Counted from the stretch's first letter, positions 49,299-59,725 are shown. The stretch: 64,000 nt of DNA from Bifidobacterium actinocoloniiforme DSM 22766 (GCF_001263395.1 NZ_CP011786.1:992001-1056000); one strand, 5' to 3'. Numbers and translations are program-made. Notes: generated by a model from the sequence alone, not told the origin.

Positions 49299-50368
49299 AC
49301 CGAACCTCCCAAAATCCACGAATCGGACACCAGAGCGACCTGCTCATAATCGGGGGCCTCCTGGGCCAGGTCGGCCACCATCCCGCCGTGGGGTCCCAGC
49401 AGCTGCGCTTGCGGTTCTAAATCGGCCCACGGTTTGAGCACCGTAGCCTGTCGCCAGGCTTCCTGATCTGGCAGGAACTGGAGGGATTCGGAGCCTTCGA
49501 TCGCCAAAGGGCTGGGTTGAGATGAGCGCAGGTCTTCCGCGCTCCATACGCTGCCATCCATGTCGATCAGGCGCAAGTCGAGGGGGTAGGAGTCCAGACG
49601 CAGGCTGCGGGAGCGGCCGTGAGCGCTCTCAATCACCCGTAAGGCCGACAGAAGGTCGAGCGGGCCCATAGGGGTTTCGACGATCACCACAGAGCACAGG
49701 AGATCACCACCGCCTGCGCCCTGGGACCGGTAGAGGGGCGATATGCCAATGACCTGGCTGCCCGGCACACCGTCCAGGGAGACGATCGCTGTGCGCATGG
49801 CTGATTCAACGGGCCCTATGCCGCCGCTCATCGCCACTACGGCCCGGTGGGAGGCAGTCCCAACCTCACCGACCTCAGCCGAGCCTCCACCCTCACCGTT
49901 GGGGCCGCGCCGGCCGCCAGAGGACGGGTGCTCATGGAAGGATTGACGCAGTCGGGAGCGTTCGCCGGCCTGCCCGGATGCCAGAGCGGCTGGAGAGGCC
50001 TGGTCGTCTGGTCCGCAATCGGCTCGACGGGTCAGGCTGACGCTGACCCCGTCCATGTCCACGCCTGTTTGGCGGCCCGCCTCCAAACGATGGACCGTCA
50101 CCTCGACCGAACGCACCTGGTGGGACAGCAGGATGGAATCGGCCACCCGACTGGCGACCGTCTCGACCAGCTGGGCGTCCATACCCTCGATCAGGGTGAC
50201 GATCCGCCGCGCCACCTGCACATAGTCAACGGTCTGGGTCAAATCGTCCTGGCTGCCTGCGGCGCTTAAGTCGAGGTGGAGCGCCACGTCGACCATGTAG
50301 GCGAACGGGCGACCATACCCGCTGCCTCGGGGGGTGGCGCGGATGCCAGTCAATTGTATGGAATCCAC
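49295..50368 (-). CDS. folBK: Bifunctional dihydroneopterin aldolase / HPPK
   Basis: 357 residues. Residues 1-120 are FolB (DSIQLTGIRA, the catalytic-site LDLSAAGSQDDLTQTVDY, VEVTVHRLEAG). A Ser/Gly-rich linker follows, then FolK (RAVVAMSGGIGPVESAMRTAIVSLDGVPGSQVIGISPLYRS, LDLRLIDMDG). Together they turn dihydroneopterin into hydroxymethyl-dihydropterin pyrophosphate. FolK normally begins with SLGSN; here it is AMSGGIGP, a variant worth noting. The fusion is common in bifidobacteria. Confidence 0.88.
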   Translation of the reverse strand: MDSIQLTGIRATPRGSGYGRPFAYMVDVALHLDLSAAGSQDDLTQTVDYVQVARRIVTLIEGMDAQLVETVASRVADSILLSHQVRSVEVTVHRLEAGRQTGVDMDGVSVSLTRRADCGPDDQASPAALASGQAGERSRLRQSFHEHPSSGGRRGPNGEGGGSAEVGEVGTASHRAVVAMSGGIGPVESAMRTAIVSLDGVPGSQVIGISPLYRSQGAGGGDLLCSVVIVETPMGPLDLLSALRVIESAHGRSRSLRLDSYPLDLRLIDMDGSVWSAEDLRSSQPSPLAIEGSESLQFLPDQEAWRQATVLKPWADLEPQAQLLGPHGGMVADLAQEAPDYEQVALVSDSWILGGSV

Positions 50369-50436
50369 GCGGACCTCCCTCCACGGGCCGCGCCCGGCCC
50401 ACCCTTGGGGGCGACCGGACGCGGCGGTATTACCAT

Positions 50437-52578
50437 TTACTGACCGATGGCCGACTGATCGCCCTGACCATTGACGCTGCGTTTCAAGGACTCGGGAATC
50501 TCCACCGGGGGCAGGTCGGAGTCCGGCCGGTCAGGGGCGGACAGCCACAGGGGCCGCTCGGGCGACATGACCACCTTGGAGAAAATCGCGGCCAGCTCGT
50601 TCTTGCCCAAGGTCTCCTTGACCAGGAGCTGACGGACCAGTTCGTCCAGGACCGCACGGTTCTGTGTGATGACCTGCCAAGCCTCCTCGTGGGCGGTCTC
50701 CACCAGCTGGTGGACCTCCTCGTCGATGACCTTGGAGGTCTCCTCGGAGTACTTGTGGGGCTTGAGAGCGTCCATGCCCTGATCCTGGTCGTTCTCGTCG
50801 CCCCACTTGATCGCGCCGAGCTTGGAGGAGAAGCCGTACTCCAGAACCATCTGCCGTGCGATTTGCGTGGCCTTCTCGATGTCGTTGGAGGCACCGGTGG
50901 TCGGATCGTGGAAGACGACCTCCTCGGCCACACGGCCTCCCATCGCGTAGGCCATTTGGTCCAAAAGCTCGTTGCGCGACTGCGAGTAGCGGTCCTCGGT
51001 CGGCATGACGGCGGTGTAGCCCAACGCCCGGCCGCGAGGCAGGATGGTGACTTTGGTCACCGGATCGGTATGGTGCATGGCCGCTGCCACCAGGGCGTGG
51101 CCGCCCTCATGGTAGGCCGTGTTGCGCAGCTCGTCCAGGGCCATGCCACGGGTACGGCGACGGGGGCCGGAGAGCACACGGTCGATGGCCTCGTCGATGG
51201 CCCGGTTGTCGATCAGCTGAGCGTTGGAGCGGGCGGTGAGCAGGGCCGCCTCGTTGAGCACGTTCGCCAGGTCGGCGCCGGTGAAGCCCGGCGTGCGCAC
51301 AGCCACAGTATGAAGGTCCACATCCGGGACGAAGGGCTTGCCCTTGGCATGCACCTTCAGGATGGCCTCGCGCCCCTCCAGGTCAGGGGCCTCTACGGCC
51401 ACCTGCCGGTCGAAGCGGCCGGGGCGCAGGAGGGCCGGGTCCAGGATGTCCGGCCGGTTCGTGGCGGCGATGATGATCAGGTTGGTGTCGTTGTCGAAAC
51501 CATCCATCTCCACCAGCAGCTGGTTCAGGGTCTGCTCGCGTTCGTCGTGGCCGCCCATGCCGCCACCGCCGCGCTTACCGCCCACCGCGTCGATCTCGTC
51601 GATGAAGATGATGGCCGGGGCGTTCTTCTTCGCCTCGTCGAAGAGCTCGCGCACACGGGATGCGCCCAAGCCGACGAACATCTCCACGAAGTCGGAGCCC
51701 GCCATCGAGTAGAAGGGTACCGAAGCCTCGCCCGCGATCGCCCGCGCCAGCAGTGTCTTGCCTGTTCCGGGAGGGCCGTACAGGAGGACGCCACGGGGGA
51801 TGCGGGCACCCAGGGCCTTGTACTTGGACGGATCCTTGAGGAATTCCTTGATCTCCTCGACCTCCTGGACCGCCGCCTCCTCGCCGGCCACGTCCGAGAA
51901 CTTGGTCTTGGGGGTCTTGCCCTCCAGCAACTTGCCGTTGTTCTTCTTGCCCATGCCCAACATGCCGCCGCCGGAGCCGCCGATGCGGGAGAAGAAGTAC
52001 CAGAAGACGACCAGCAGCAGGATGATCGGCAGGAAGGAGGTCAGCAGGTAGGACATCATGCTGGTCTGAGGCACCACTGAGTTGAAGCCGTCCTCCAGGT
52101 GGCCCATCTCCACGGCCTTGGTGACCTGCGGCCCCTGGTCCTTGACGTAGTAGAACTGCACGTCCTGGCCGTAGTTCTTCTGGCTGCGCTTGCCATCGAC
52201 CCCGTTGTTCTTCTTGACGAAGTCGCTCTTGAGCTTGAGCTCGACGACCTGCTTGCCTTCGGTGATTTCGGCGGACTTGACCATCGTGTTGGTCGAGTCC
52301 TTGTCCTTGGAGTCGAACTTGGCCAGCAGTTCCAGGCCGTCGCGCGTGTCGATGGTCTGCACGCCACCCTGGGCGTTGAAGAAACCGAACAGGCTCAGCG
52401 CGATCAGAATGGCCAAAGCGCCCCACAGCCAGGGGGACTGCCAGAACTTGCCGCCGCCCGGCCCCTTGCCGTCGCCGTTGAGTTTGAAGTTGAAGGGGCT
52501 GTTGCCGCCCGGCTTGCCGCCCTTGCCTGGCCGGCCGTCGCCCGACGGCGTACGCTGGGGCCCTTGCGGATAGGTCAT
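50437..52578 (-). CDS. ftsH: ATP-dependent zinc metalloprotease FtsH
   Basis: 713 residues. Two membrane segments (about 50-68 and 172-200) flank an extracytoplasmic domain. The AAA ATPase has [22 protein letters not shown] and the second region of homology ([18 protein letters not shown]), and the M41 protease has [10 protein letters not shown]. It degrades membrane and regulatory proteins. The N terminus is a Gly/Pro/Lys-rich cytoplasmic tail of about 45 residues, longer than in most bacteria. The ATG overlaps the hpt stop. Confidence 0.96.
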   Translation of the reverse strand: MTYPQGPQRTPSGDGRPGKGGKPGGNSPFNFKLNGDGKGPGGGKFWQSPWLWGALAILIALSLFGFFNAQGGVQTIDTRDGLELLAKFDSKDKDSTNTMVKSAEITEGKQVVELKLKSDFVKKNNGVDGKRSQKNYGQDVQFYYVKDQGPQVTKAVEMGHLEDGFNSVVPQTSMMSYLLTSFLPIILLLVVFWYFFSRIGGSGGGMLGMGKKNNGKLLEGKTPKTKFSDVAGEEAAVQEVEEIKEFLKDPSKYKALGARIPRGVLLYGPPGTGKTLLARAIAGEASVPFYSMAGSDFVEMFVGLGASRVRELFDEAKKNAPAIIFIDEIDAVGGKRGGGGMGGHDEREQTLNQLLVEMDGFDNDTNLIIIAATNRPDILDPALLRPGRFDRQVAVEAPDLEGREAILKVHAKGKPFVPDVDLHTVAVRTPGFTGADLANVLNEAALLTARSNAQLIDNRAIDEAIDRVLSGPRRRTRGMALDELRNTAYHEGGHALVAAAMHHTDPVTKVTILPRGRALGYTAVMPTEDRYSQSRNELLDQMAYAMGGRVAEEVVFHDPTTGASNDIEKATQIARQMVLEYGFSSKLGAIKWGDENDQDQGMDALKPHKYSEETSKVIDEEVHQLVETAHEEAWQVITQNRAVLDELVRQLLVKETLGKNELAAIFSKVVMSPERPLWLSAPDRPDSDLPPVEIPESLKRSVNGQGDQSAIGQ

Positions 52579-53150
52579 GACTGCTCTCCTTGATCCTCAT
52601 GCTCGTATTCCTGCGGCTTCAAGACAGCTATGGAGTCCAGGTTCCGGTACCGCTCGTCGTAATCCAGGCCGAAACCGACGGCGAACTCGTCGGGAATGAC
52701 GTAGCCAGGGTATTTCACATCCACCTGGACCTCATGCCTGCAAGTCTTGTCGAGCAGGGCGAAGACCTCCACCGAGGCCGCCCCGCGGGAGCGAAGCTCG
52801 TCGACCAGCCAGCGCAAGGTCCGGCCGGAGTCAATGATATCCTCCACGATAAGAATGTGCCGCCCGCGAACGCTGCAATCCAGGTCCTTGCGCACCGTGA
52901 TCGAACCGGATGAGGTGGTGCCGGATCCGTAGCTGGACAGGCTCATGAACTCAAGCTGGACCGGTATGGTCACCGCCTGCGAGAGGGCGGCCAACGTGTT
53001 GATCGCCCCTTTAAGGACGGCCACCATCAGCAGGTCCTTACCAGCGTAGTCTTGGCTGACTTGGGCCGCCACCTTACTGATTAAGTCTTCGATACGGTCT
53101 TTGGACACCAATTCATGGTCAATGTGGGACTGGATATCAGCGATGCGCAT
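52575..53150 (-). CDS. hpt: Hypoxanthine phosphoribosyltransferase
   Basis: 191 residues. The PRPP loop IVEDIIDSGRTL is at about residues 105-116, with VAVLKGAI and FVGFGLDYDERYRNL-type end (AVGFGLDYDERYRNL). It salvages hypoxanthine and guanine. ATG 53,150 gives the family start MRIADIQSH. It overlaps the end of tilS by 14 bases and is followed by ftsH, the conserved tilS-hpt-ftsH order. Confidence 0.94.
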   Translation of the reverse strand: MRIADIQSHIDHELVSKDRIEDLISKVAAQVSQDYAGKDLLMVAVLKGAINTLAALSQAVTIPVQLEFMSLSSYGSGTTSSGSITVRKDLDCSVRGRHILIVEDIIDSGRTLRWLVDELRSRGAASVEVFALLDKTCRHEVQVDVKYPGYVIPDEFAVGFGLDYDERYRNLDSIAVLKPQEYEHEDQGEQS

Positions 53151-54246
53151 GGTCCCTATCTTTGCATATGAGAATGACGTGACCCTGGCGAAACGCTGAA
53201 TGGAAGCTGGGAAGGCTGACTGGGCCTTGACCATGCCAGCGGGAGACGAGCGCGTCGATCTGGCCGATCCGACGGCTGGACGCATCCAACCCCAAGCTTG
53301 TCAGGAGCTGGGCCCATGCCCGGGAACGCAAGGCCGGGTGGGCGTCTTGCATGGTCTTGACGTCAAGGCAGGCCAGGGGCTCAGCACCTTGGGGCTTGGC
53401 CGTACGCGGGCGAAGGGACCGGGTCAGCAGACGGCCCGCCTCCTGGTCCAGGAAGTCCTGATCCGCCCTGGCCAGCAGAGCGGATTGGGCCAGGTGCATG
53501 GCCATATCGCGCCCGGCGAACGCGCTCAGGGCCGGCAGGAGGTCGTGGCGGACCCGGGAGCGCAGCGGGTAGTTGGCCGGTAAGCGCTGGTCGGCGGCGA
53601 ATTCCCCGCCGTTGCTGGGATCGTCCCACCAATCCAAGCCCATCTGCCGGCAGATGGTGGTGGTCTGGGACCGGCTCACGTCCAAAAGGGGACGCAAGTA
53701 GAGGACTCCCCCGCGCCGGGAGCGGGGCGCCATGCCAGCCAGAGCCCCTAATCCAGCGGTGCGTATCAGGGAGATCAGGACACCCTCGGCTTGGTCGTCA
53801 CGGGTATGGGCCAGGAGCACGGCCCTGGCCCCAGCGGCGAGCGCCACCCGTCCGATGGCCTGGTAGCGGGCGGAGCGGGCATCAGCCTCCATCCCCGCCT
53901 TCGTATGAGTCACCTGGACGCGCTCGGTCACCACCGGGTCCAGGCCCAGGCTGGAACAGCGGTGCGCGGCTTCGCCAGCCACCTGGGCCGAACCCTCCTG
54001 CAGCCCGTGGTTGATGACCACGGCGCCGCACTTGAGCCCCAGCTCCGGGCAGACGATTGAAGCCAGTGCGGCCAGGGCCGTCGAATCCCGCCCCCCCGAG
54101 CATGCCACCAGGATCAGGGGGGCGTCGGGAGCCGGACTGTGGCTACCATGCTTAGCGAAACCAGCGCCTTGCCGGCCAAGTCCAGCCTCCTCCAGGCAGC
54201 GACGCAGGTCGCCGACCCCCTGCCGTAATTCAGGCGAATAGACCAT
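53137..54246 (-). CDS. tilS: tRNA(Ile)-lysidine synthetase
   Basis: 369 residues. The PP-loop ACSGGRDSTALAALA (SGGRDS) and LAHTRDDQAEGVLISLIRTAGLGAL are diagnostic. It makes lysidine at position 34 of tRNA-Ile(CAT). The C-terminal domain is short, as usual in actinobacteria. It starts 12 bases after dacB ends. Confidence 0.94.
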   Translation of the reverse strand: MVYSPELRQGVGDLRRCLEEAGLGRQGAGFAKHGSHSPAPDAPLILVACSGGRDSTALAALASIVCPELGLKCGAVVINHGLQEGSAQVAGEAAHRCSSLGLDPVVTERVQVTHTKAGMEADARSARYQAIGRVALAAGARAVLLAHTRDDQAEGVLISLIRTAGLGALAGMAPRSRRGGVLYLRPLLDVSRSQTTTICRQMGLDWWDDPSNGGEFAADQRLPANYPLRSRVRHDLLPALSAFAGRDMAMHLAQSALLARADQDFLDQEAGRLLTRSLRPRTAKPQGAEPLACLDVKTMQDAHPALRSRAWAQLLTSLGLDASSRRIGQIDALVSRWHGQGPVSLPSFHSAFRQGHVILICKDRDHAHR

Positions 54247-54258
54247 GCTCAGCCTCGC

Positions 54259-55728
54259 TCACAGCTGGGGCAGACCGGACAGCAGGGTGTCGACGGCCTT
54301 GACCGCAGCGCCCATGTCCGAAGGGTTGTTGACGATGACCGCGAAGACGAGCAGGCCACCGCGCGTCCTGGATACGTTGCCGGTCATGGCTGTCACCTGG
54401 TCCAAGCTACCGGTCTTGACCCTGGCTAGGCCGCTAGCCGGCCCCCGCCCGCGATTGGCGGCCGTGCCGACCAGACCCGCCACCGAAAGACCCTCGACCA
54501 GGGGGGCTAAACGCCCGTGACGACCGTCGCAGGCCAAGCGCTGGACGGCCGCCAGTGTGGTCACGCTGACCTGCGAGCCCGGCGAGAGGCCGGAGCAGTC
54601 GGCCATGTGGGCACCGCCCTCAAGCTTGATCCCCTCACGTTCCAAGGCCTGCCCAACAGCCTGCACCGCGCCCTCGGGCGAGTTCTCCTTGCCCTCCTTG
54701 ATGGCGGTCAACCGGCCGAAGAGTTCAGCCAGCGTGTTGTCGGAGGTACGCAGCATATAGGCCATGATTTGGATCAGGGGCGCCGACTGGACCTGAGCCA
54801 AGGGTTGATCGGCCTGCGCGGCCTGGCCCGCCGAGGGCTCGCCTTCCAAGTCGATGCCCTGCTCACGCAAGCGCTGGGCGAAGACCCGCGCGGCCTGACC
54901 TTCCGGATCCTGGTCGTGCGGCACATACACGCCAGCCGCGTCCGGCGCGGCGTCCCGGTCCTGCGGCGAGCGTTGCCGCCCCTCATCCACAGCCATGGCG
55001 GAAGTGGGCGTGAAGTAGACGCCTCCTGGATTGTTGGCTTCTATGCCCTGAGACGAGCGCACGGAGCCGAACTTCCCCGCGTCGTAAGCCAAGGACACCT
55101 TGCTGATGGACCGGGCCTTCAGGACTTGGGCGGTCTCCTGGGCCAAGGTCCCTAAGCCGGCCCGACCGTTCACATGGTTGGGATCGCTCGCCCCAGGCCC
55201 CAGCAGCATGTCTCCTTGGCCCTTGAGCGTCAGTTTCGCGCCCGCACCGGCCGACTGGCTCAGATAGGCCTCTGTAGGGATGGTCGAGCCCATGTCAAGG
55301 CTGCCAGCCGCGGCCGCGGCGGTCAAGGTCTTCAGGGTGGATGCGGGCTGGCGCAGGTTCTCCTGGTCACGCTCGGCGGCGACGGTTCCGTCCGCGTCGG
55401 CGATCAGGACCGAATAATCGGAGCCTAAACCAGGCGTGGCCGCGAACGTGTCGATGACTCCCTGGGCGGCGGCCGCGTCCACGCCCCGACCAGTCTCCAA
55501 GTCTCCGGCCACACGCGCAGGGGCCCAGGCCTGGGCTGGCCCTGCGGCCTGGCCTTGGGACGGCCGAGCGTCCCTGGTCAAGGGTCCAGGGACCAGGTCG
55601 GCGATGTCGGCGGCCACGTAGCCAGCGAACGCGACGACGACCAAGCCCGCGGCCAACAGGGTCCTGGCCACATGACGCTGAGGTCCGCGCACGTGTGCTC
55701 CCACTCTTGCCTCCAACCGGTCCGTCAT
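54259..55728 (-). CDS. dacB: D-alanyl-D-alanine carboxypeptidase, PBP4 type
   Basis: 489 residues. N-terminal membrane anchor (VARTLLAAGLVVVAFAGYVAADI), then the three penicillin-binding motifs: STLK (PASTLKTLTA), SDN (RTSDNTLAE) and KTG (RVKTGSLDQ). The large insertion typical of PBP4 lies between STLK and SDN. It trims peptidoglycan pentapeptides outside the membrane. It precedes tilS in the same direction. Confidence 0.92.
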   Translation of the reverse strand: MTDRLEARVGAHVRGPQRHVARTLLAAGLVVVAFAGYVAADIADLVPGPLTRDARPSQGQAAGPAQAWAPARVAGDLETGRGVDAAAAQGVIDTFAATPGLGSDYSVLIADADGTVAAERDQENLRQPASTLKTLTAAAAAGSLDMGSTIPTEAYLSQSAGAGAKLTLKGQGDMLLGPGASDPNHVNGRAGLGTLAQETAQVLKARSISKVSLAYDAGKFGSVRSSQGIEANNPGGVYFTPTSAMAVDEGRQRSPQDRDAAPDAAGVYVPHDQDPEGQAARVFAQRLREQGIDLEGEPSAGQAAQADQPLAQVQSAPLIQIMAYMLRTSDNTLAELFGRLTAIKEGKENSPEGAVQAVGQALEREGIKLEGGAHMADCSGLSPGSQVSVTTLAAVQRLACDGRHGRLAPLVEGLSVAGLVGTAANRGRGPASGLARVKTGSLDQVTAMTGNVSRTRGGLLVFAVIVNNPSDMGAAVKAVDTLLSGLPQL

Positions 55729-55942
55729 CCACAGCCGCCGAGCCCTTGCCGGGGCCTCGGTCTCCTATCTGCCCAGCTTAGCGGCGGGCAGGACCGGACG
55801 CGCCACTGGCTCACTGGCCCGTAGGACCAGCAGGCATAGGCCGTCAATCACCACCCCGGTCGTCAAGACCGGCATGCGCTTACGCCTTAAACCCGATCCA
55901 GGAGGGAAGCGAATCGGAAGAGCCGAAAGCCCCGTCGCGGCA

Positions 55943-57169
55943 CTATTTGCCGTTGTGCTCAATGGGCTTCCAGCCCGGGTTGGCGAAGATGGCCTGGAAG
56001 GAGATGGGCACGTAGGAGAGCATGAAAATAGGGAAGGAAAGGCAGTAGGCGAAGAGCTCCTTGTTGGAGGCGCCGATCTTGTCGCGTTCTGCCACCACGG
56101 TCAGGGCGGCCAGGACCATCATGGCCAGCATGCCTCCCAGCGTCCAAGCAGCCACCTTGATCAACCCGGTGATCTGACTGGCCCAAGTGACGAAGCCGAA
56201 GACGGAGAACAGGACGCCAAAGACCGCACGCGCCACTGACAGGACGGTCAGAGGGCAAATCAGGATGGTCAGGTCCACCGCGGAGAAGTCCCGCTCCCGG
56301 ACCGCCCTCCTGATCAGGGCGGGCCCGTAATAGCGGAAGACCTGCAGGAAGCCCTTGGACCAGCGAAGGCGTTGCCGCCAGGACTGTTTGAAGGTCACCG
56401 GCTGCTCATCGTAGAGGATGGCGGTGCCACAGTAGCCGATCCTGTCGCCGTGGAGGACGGAGTCCATTGTGAACTCCAAATCCTCGGTCAGCAGGTGGAA
56501 CTTCCAGCCATTGTTGCGTTCCATCACCTCGCGGGAGAACATGAAACCGGTGCCGCCCACGTGGCAGGAGGAACCGAAGACCATGCGCGAGGAGTTGAGG
56601 AAGCGGGATTCACGGATGAACCACAGGGCCGAGCCCGAGGAGACCCAGTTGTCGGAGAAGTTGACCGAGTTTCGGTAGGAGGTCAGAATCTTAAAGCCGG
56701 ATTGGAAGGCTTTGTTCATCTCCTCGATGTAGTGCTTGTCCAGGCGGTTGTCCGCGTCGAAGACGAAGAAGGCATCGTATCGGTTGGAACCCTCGCCTGC
56801 GTTGATGTGGTCCAGCAGGTAGGACAGGGCGTACCCTTTGCCGATCTGCTCCTGGTTTTCGCGCTCGACCACATGGCAACCCTTGGAGCGCGCCACCTCG
56901 GCGGTCCCATCCGTGCAGTTGTCCGCAACCAGCCAGATGTCGATCAGCCGCGAGGGATAGGTCTGGGCCTGGATGGAGTCGATTAGGGAGCCCACCACAT
57001 GCTCCTCGTTGCGGGCGGAAATCAGCACCGCGAACCGCCGGTCCATCGAGGCCGGCGGGAAGACAACCGGCTTGGCCACGAAGGACGTGACAACGCAGAC
57101 GGCCTGGTAAACGATGCCGACCAAACCCAGAACCAGCATCAAGGCATCAACCACGGAAAGAAAAGCCAT
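55943..57169 (-). CDS. Membrane GT2 glycosyltransferase, hyaluronan/cellulose-synthase-like
   Basis: 408 residues. N-terminal membrane helix (VDALMLVLGLVGIVYQAVCVV), a GT-A domain with FAVLISARNEEHVVG, VFDADNRLDK (DxD), TEDLEFTM and the processive signature QRLRWSKG, then three to four C-terminal helices. Such enzymes build beta-linked polysaccharide at the inner face of the membrane. The stop of the AI-2E family gene lies one base upstream. The 214 bases between it and dacB (55,729-55,942) contain no supported gene. Confidence 0.85.
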   Translation of the reverse strand: MAFLSVVDALMLVLGLVGIVYQAVCVVTSFVAKPVVFPPASMDRRFAVLISARNEEHVVGSLIDSIQAQTYPSRLIDIWLVADNCTDGTAEVARSKGCHVVERENQEQIGKGYALSYLLDHINAGEGSNRYDAFFVFDADNRLDKHYIEEMNKAFQSGFKILTSYRNSVNFSDNWVSSGSALWFIRESRFLNSSRMVFGSSCHVGGTGFMFSREVMERNNGWKFHLLTEDLEFTMDSVLHGDRIGYCGTAILYDEQPVTFKQSWRQRLRWSKGFLQVFRYYGPALIRRAVRERDFSAVDLTILICPLTVLSVARAVFGVLFSVFGFVTWASQITGLIKVAAWTLGGMLAMMVLAALTVVAERDKIGASNKELFAYCLSFPIFMLSYVPISFQAIFANPGWKPIEHNGK

Positions 57170-58633
57170 TCAGCGCCACTCCTTACGCGGGTTGGCCGCG
57201 CTCTCGCCGGGCCCGCCACGTTCAGCACCGTCCTCCTTGCGCCCGGAGTCGCCGCTGGGCTCCAGCGTGGGCTTCCCGGAGGCGGCGGAGACCAGATGCT
57301 TGGGGATGGCCACGGTCTGCGAAGAATCCAAGGCCTCGGAAGTGGGCATGTGGCTCAGCTCATCCTTGGCCCGCTCAGTGTAGCCGTCAGTGGGGGCCAC
57401 CCGCTTGCTGGAACCGCGCGCCTGCCGGGGGATGTGGTCGGCCATCGGTTTGATCACGTGCTCATTGATGACCTCGGCCCCCTCCACCACTTTGGATTTC
57501 TTGGTGGGCCGAGGGTCGTTCATCAGCGGGGAGTCGATCAGGTCGTAACGCTTGGTGGAAGCCTTGAAGATGATTTGGAAGGAAGCGGCGACCGGCAAGG
57601 CAAGGAAGGCGCCCAACGCCCCGAAGACCGCGCCTAAGGCCAGGACCGAGAGGAAGGCGATGGCCGCGTTCAAATCCATGGTCCGTTGGGAGATCTTCGG
57701 CGCGAGGAGCAGATTCTCCACCTGCTGGTAGAGGCAGATGTAGATCAGCACCGCCAACGCGATGACCAGGCCGTTGCCGCCCCAGGCCACCACGACCGGA
57801 AGGGCGCCGCCGATGTAGGTGCCGATTGTCGGCACGAACTGGGAGACCAGGCCGCAGAAAAGGGCCAGGGGCAGCCAGTAGGGCACCTTGAGAGCGACCA
57901 GGAAGACCGACATGCAGGTCGCGGAAATCAGGGCCAGAATCGTGCGCGAGAAAAGGAAGGATGAAATCTGATCCTGGGCGATGGCCCAGACCGAGACGAA
58001 CCGGCGCTGGCTGGACGGACTCATCCACTGGCATAGGGACCGGCGCAGCTTGGGCCCAGCGGCCGAAATGTAGTACGTGACCAGCAGGACGGTCATGATG
58101 TTCAGCACCGAGCCCAACAGCCCCACGGTGGTCGAATACGCCTGGCCCGCGAAGTCAGTGACCCAGGAGGATTGGATGTTGCCGGCGATTTGACCGCCCA
58201 GGTCTTGCATGGCCGGCAGCTCCTGGTGGGTCTTCGCCTTGACCAGGCCAGCCACCTGCTCGTAGAAGGCGGGCGCCCCCCTGACCATGCCAATCACCTG
58301 CTGGACGAACATGTTGCCGAACAAGCCCATCAACGCGATGACGACCACCACCAGGCCAATCAGCGTGGCACCCGAGGCCGCGCCCCTCTTCCAGCCGTGC
58401 TTGACCAGCAGGACGACCAGGGGCTCCAGGGCCAAGGAGACGAACGTGGCGATGACCACATCCAGGACGACGAACTCCACCTTGGACCAGGATGCGTAAG
58501 CGAACCATGCGAGGAAGACGGCTATGGCCGTGTAGAGCAATGCTCGGCCGAACCATTCGGGTGGCCGCCGGGGGTCTCCCTTCGAGGGGAAGACCGATCC
58601 CAAGTCGAACTGCTGCTTCTTGCTCGCGCTCAT
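57170..58633 (-). CDS. AI-2E family transporter
   Basis: 487 residues with about eight membrane helices (LLYTAIAVFLAWFAYA, IATFVSLALEPLVVLLVKH, VPTIGTYIGGALPVV, FLSVLALGAVFGALGAFLALPVA). This is the PF01594-type fold; members export autoinducer-2 in some species or act as Na+/H+ antiporters. Both tails are cytoplasmic; the C-terminal one (about 110 residues) is charged and disordered. ATG 58,633 (MSASKKQQF) is chosen; an upstream frame is unsupported. Confidence 0.88.
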   Translation of the reverse strand: MSASKKQQFDLGSVFPSKGDPRRPPEWFGRALLYTAIAVFLAWFAYASWSKVEFVVLDVVIATFVSLALEPLVVLLVKHGWKRGAASGATLIGLVVVVIALMGLFGNMFVQQVIGMVRGAPAFYEQVAGLVKAKTHQELPAMQDLGGQIAGNIQSSWVTDFAGQAYSTTVGLLGSVLNIMTVLLVTYYISAAGPKLRRSLCQWMSPSSQRRFVSVWAIAQDQISSFLFSRTILALISATCMSVFLVALKVPYWLPLALFCGLVSQFVPTIGTYIGGALPVVVAWGGNGLVIALAVLIYICLYQQVENLLLAPKISQRTMDLNAAIAFLSVLALGAVFGALGAFLALPVAASFQIIFKASTKRYDLIDSPLMNDPRPTKKSKVVEGAEVINEHVIKPMADHIPRQARGSSKRVAPTDGYTERAKDELSHMPTSEALDSSQTVAIPKHLVSAASGKPTLEPSGDSGRKEDGAERGGPGESAANPRKEWR

Positions 58634-58704
58634 GCCTCCATTATCCCGGTCTTGCTGACAAGGCGGGCGCCCTTGCCCAGCCGGTGTAGCCCGGGGCAAG
58701 TATT

Positions 58705-59595
58705 GTGAAGCCTATGCTGACCGTTTCCGTTGTCGTTCCGGCTTGGAACGAAGAAGAACGCATAGCCGACTGCATCTTGAATGCGACCACCCAGTCGGTC
58801 GCCCCCCTCGAAGTGCTCGTCGTGGACAACAAGTCCACCGACCGCACGGCCCAGATCGTGAGCGACTTCATCGACGCCCACCCCGACACCCCCGTCAAGC
58901 TCCTCCACCAGGACAAGGAGCAGGGGCTGATCCCCACCCGCAATTATGGGTTGGACCGGGCCAAGGGGCAGGTGCTGGGGCGGGTCGACGCGGACTGCAT
59001 GCTGCGGCCCAACTGGGTGGAGGTGGTCGGCAACCTCTTCGATCGCGACCCCCAGGCCATGGGGGCGACTGGGCCGGTTGCCTATTACGACATGCCCGCC
59101 AAAGAGCTAGGGCTCAAGGGCGACAACAAAGTGCGCAAATCGGTCTACCGGGCCGACGACGGACGCTACCTGCTCTTCGGCTCCAACATGGCCCTGCGCG
59201 CCAGCGCCTGGAAAGCCATCCGGGGCGAGGTCTGCCGGGACAAGGCGGACATCATGCACGAGGACGTGGATATCTCCCTCCACCTGATCGACCACGACTT
59301 CAAGACCGTCTACTGCAGGAACATGAACGCCGGCATCTCCGCCCGCCGCATGGACACGTCCTTCCCCTCTTTCCGCCGGTACATGCAGCGTTTCAAAAAC
59401 ACCTTCGACGCCCATCCCCAGCACACGCGCGAGCAAAAGCCCGAGCGCACCCTCTACGCCATCTACCCTGTGCTGCGCGCCTTCTATCCCGTCTACCAGA
59501 AGTACCTGGAATCAGCCGACATCAACCCGGCCGAGCGCGTCTGGATCAAGGAGCAGATGGAGCTCTTCCACCAGCGTGAACAGGAGATGTGCTGA
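58705..59595 (+). CDS. Soluble GT2 glycosyltransferase
   Basis: 296 residues. TVSVVVPAWNEEERIADCI, VLVVDNKSTDRT, GRVDADCML (DxD) and MHEDVDIS are typical of GT2 enzymes with an inverting mechanism. There is no membrane segment, unlike the neighbour at 55,943. Start is GTG 58,705 or ATG 58,714 (MLTVSVV). Divergent from the AI-2E gene. Substrate unknown. Confidence 0.87.
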   Translation: MKPMLTVSVVVPAWNEEERIADCILNATTQSVAPLEVLVVDNKSTDRTAQIVSDFIDAHPDTPVKLLHQDKEQGLIPTRNYGLDRAKGQVLGRVDADCMLRPNWVEVVGNLFDRDPQAMGATGPVAYYDMPAKELGLKGDNKVRKSVYRADDGRYLLFGSNMALRASAWKAIRGEVCRDKADIMHEDVDISLHLIDHDFKTVYCRNMNAGISARRMDTSFPSFRRYMQRFKNTFDAHPQHTREQKPERTLYAIYPVLRAFYPVYQKYLESADINPAERVWIKEQMELFHQREQEMC

Positions 59596-59653
59596 CCCGC
59601 GCCTCTCCGAGCGTTTGCCTCGTCTAGGGGTGGCGGGTAGTATGGCTTCGTCC

Positions 59654-59725
59654 GGCCCCGTCGTCTAACGGTTAGGACACCAGACTTTCAATCTGACAAC
59701 GAGAGTTCGACTCTCTCCGGGGCTA
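59654..59725 (+). tRNA. tRNA-Glu(TTC)
   Basis: 72 bases. Acceptor GGCCCCG / CGGGGCT with discriminator A, D loop with GTCTAACGGTTAGGAC, anticodon loop CTTTCAA (anticodon TTC), T arm GAGAGTTCGACTCTC. The terminal G-U pair is seen in other actinobacterial tRNA-Glu genes. The 268 bases to the next gene show nothing else clear. Confidence 0.93.

Noticed and set aside
50689-52080. 463-codon plus-strand frame opposite ftsH
   Set aside because: Antisense shadow of a conserved gene in high-GC DNA; no ribosome site and composition (His/Gly/Val/Leu) typical of such shadows.
55765-55962. 65-codon minus-strand frame between the GT2 gene and dacB
   Set aside because: No ribosome site or domain and overlaps the end of the GT2 gene.
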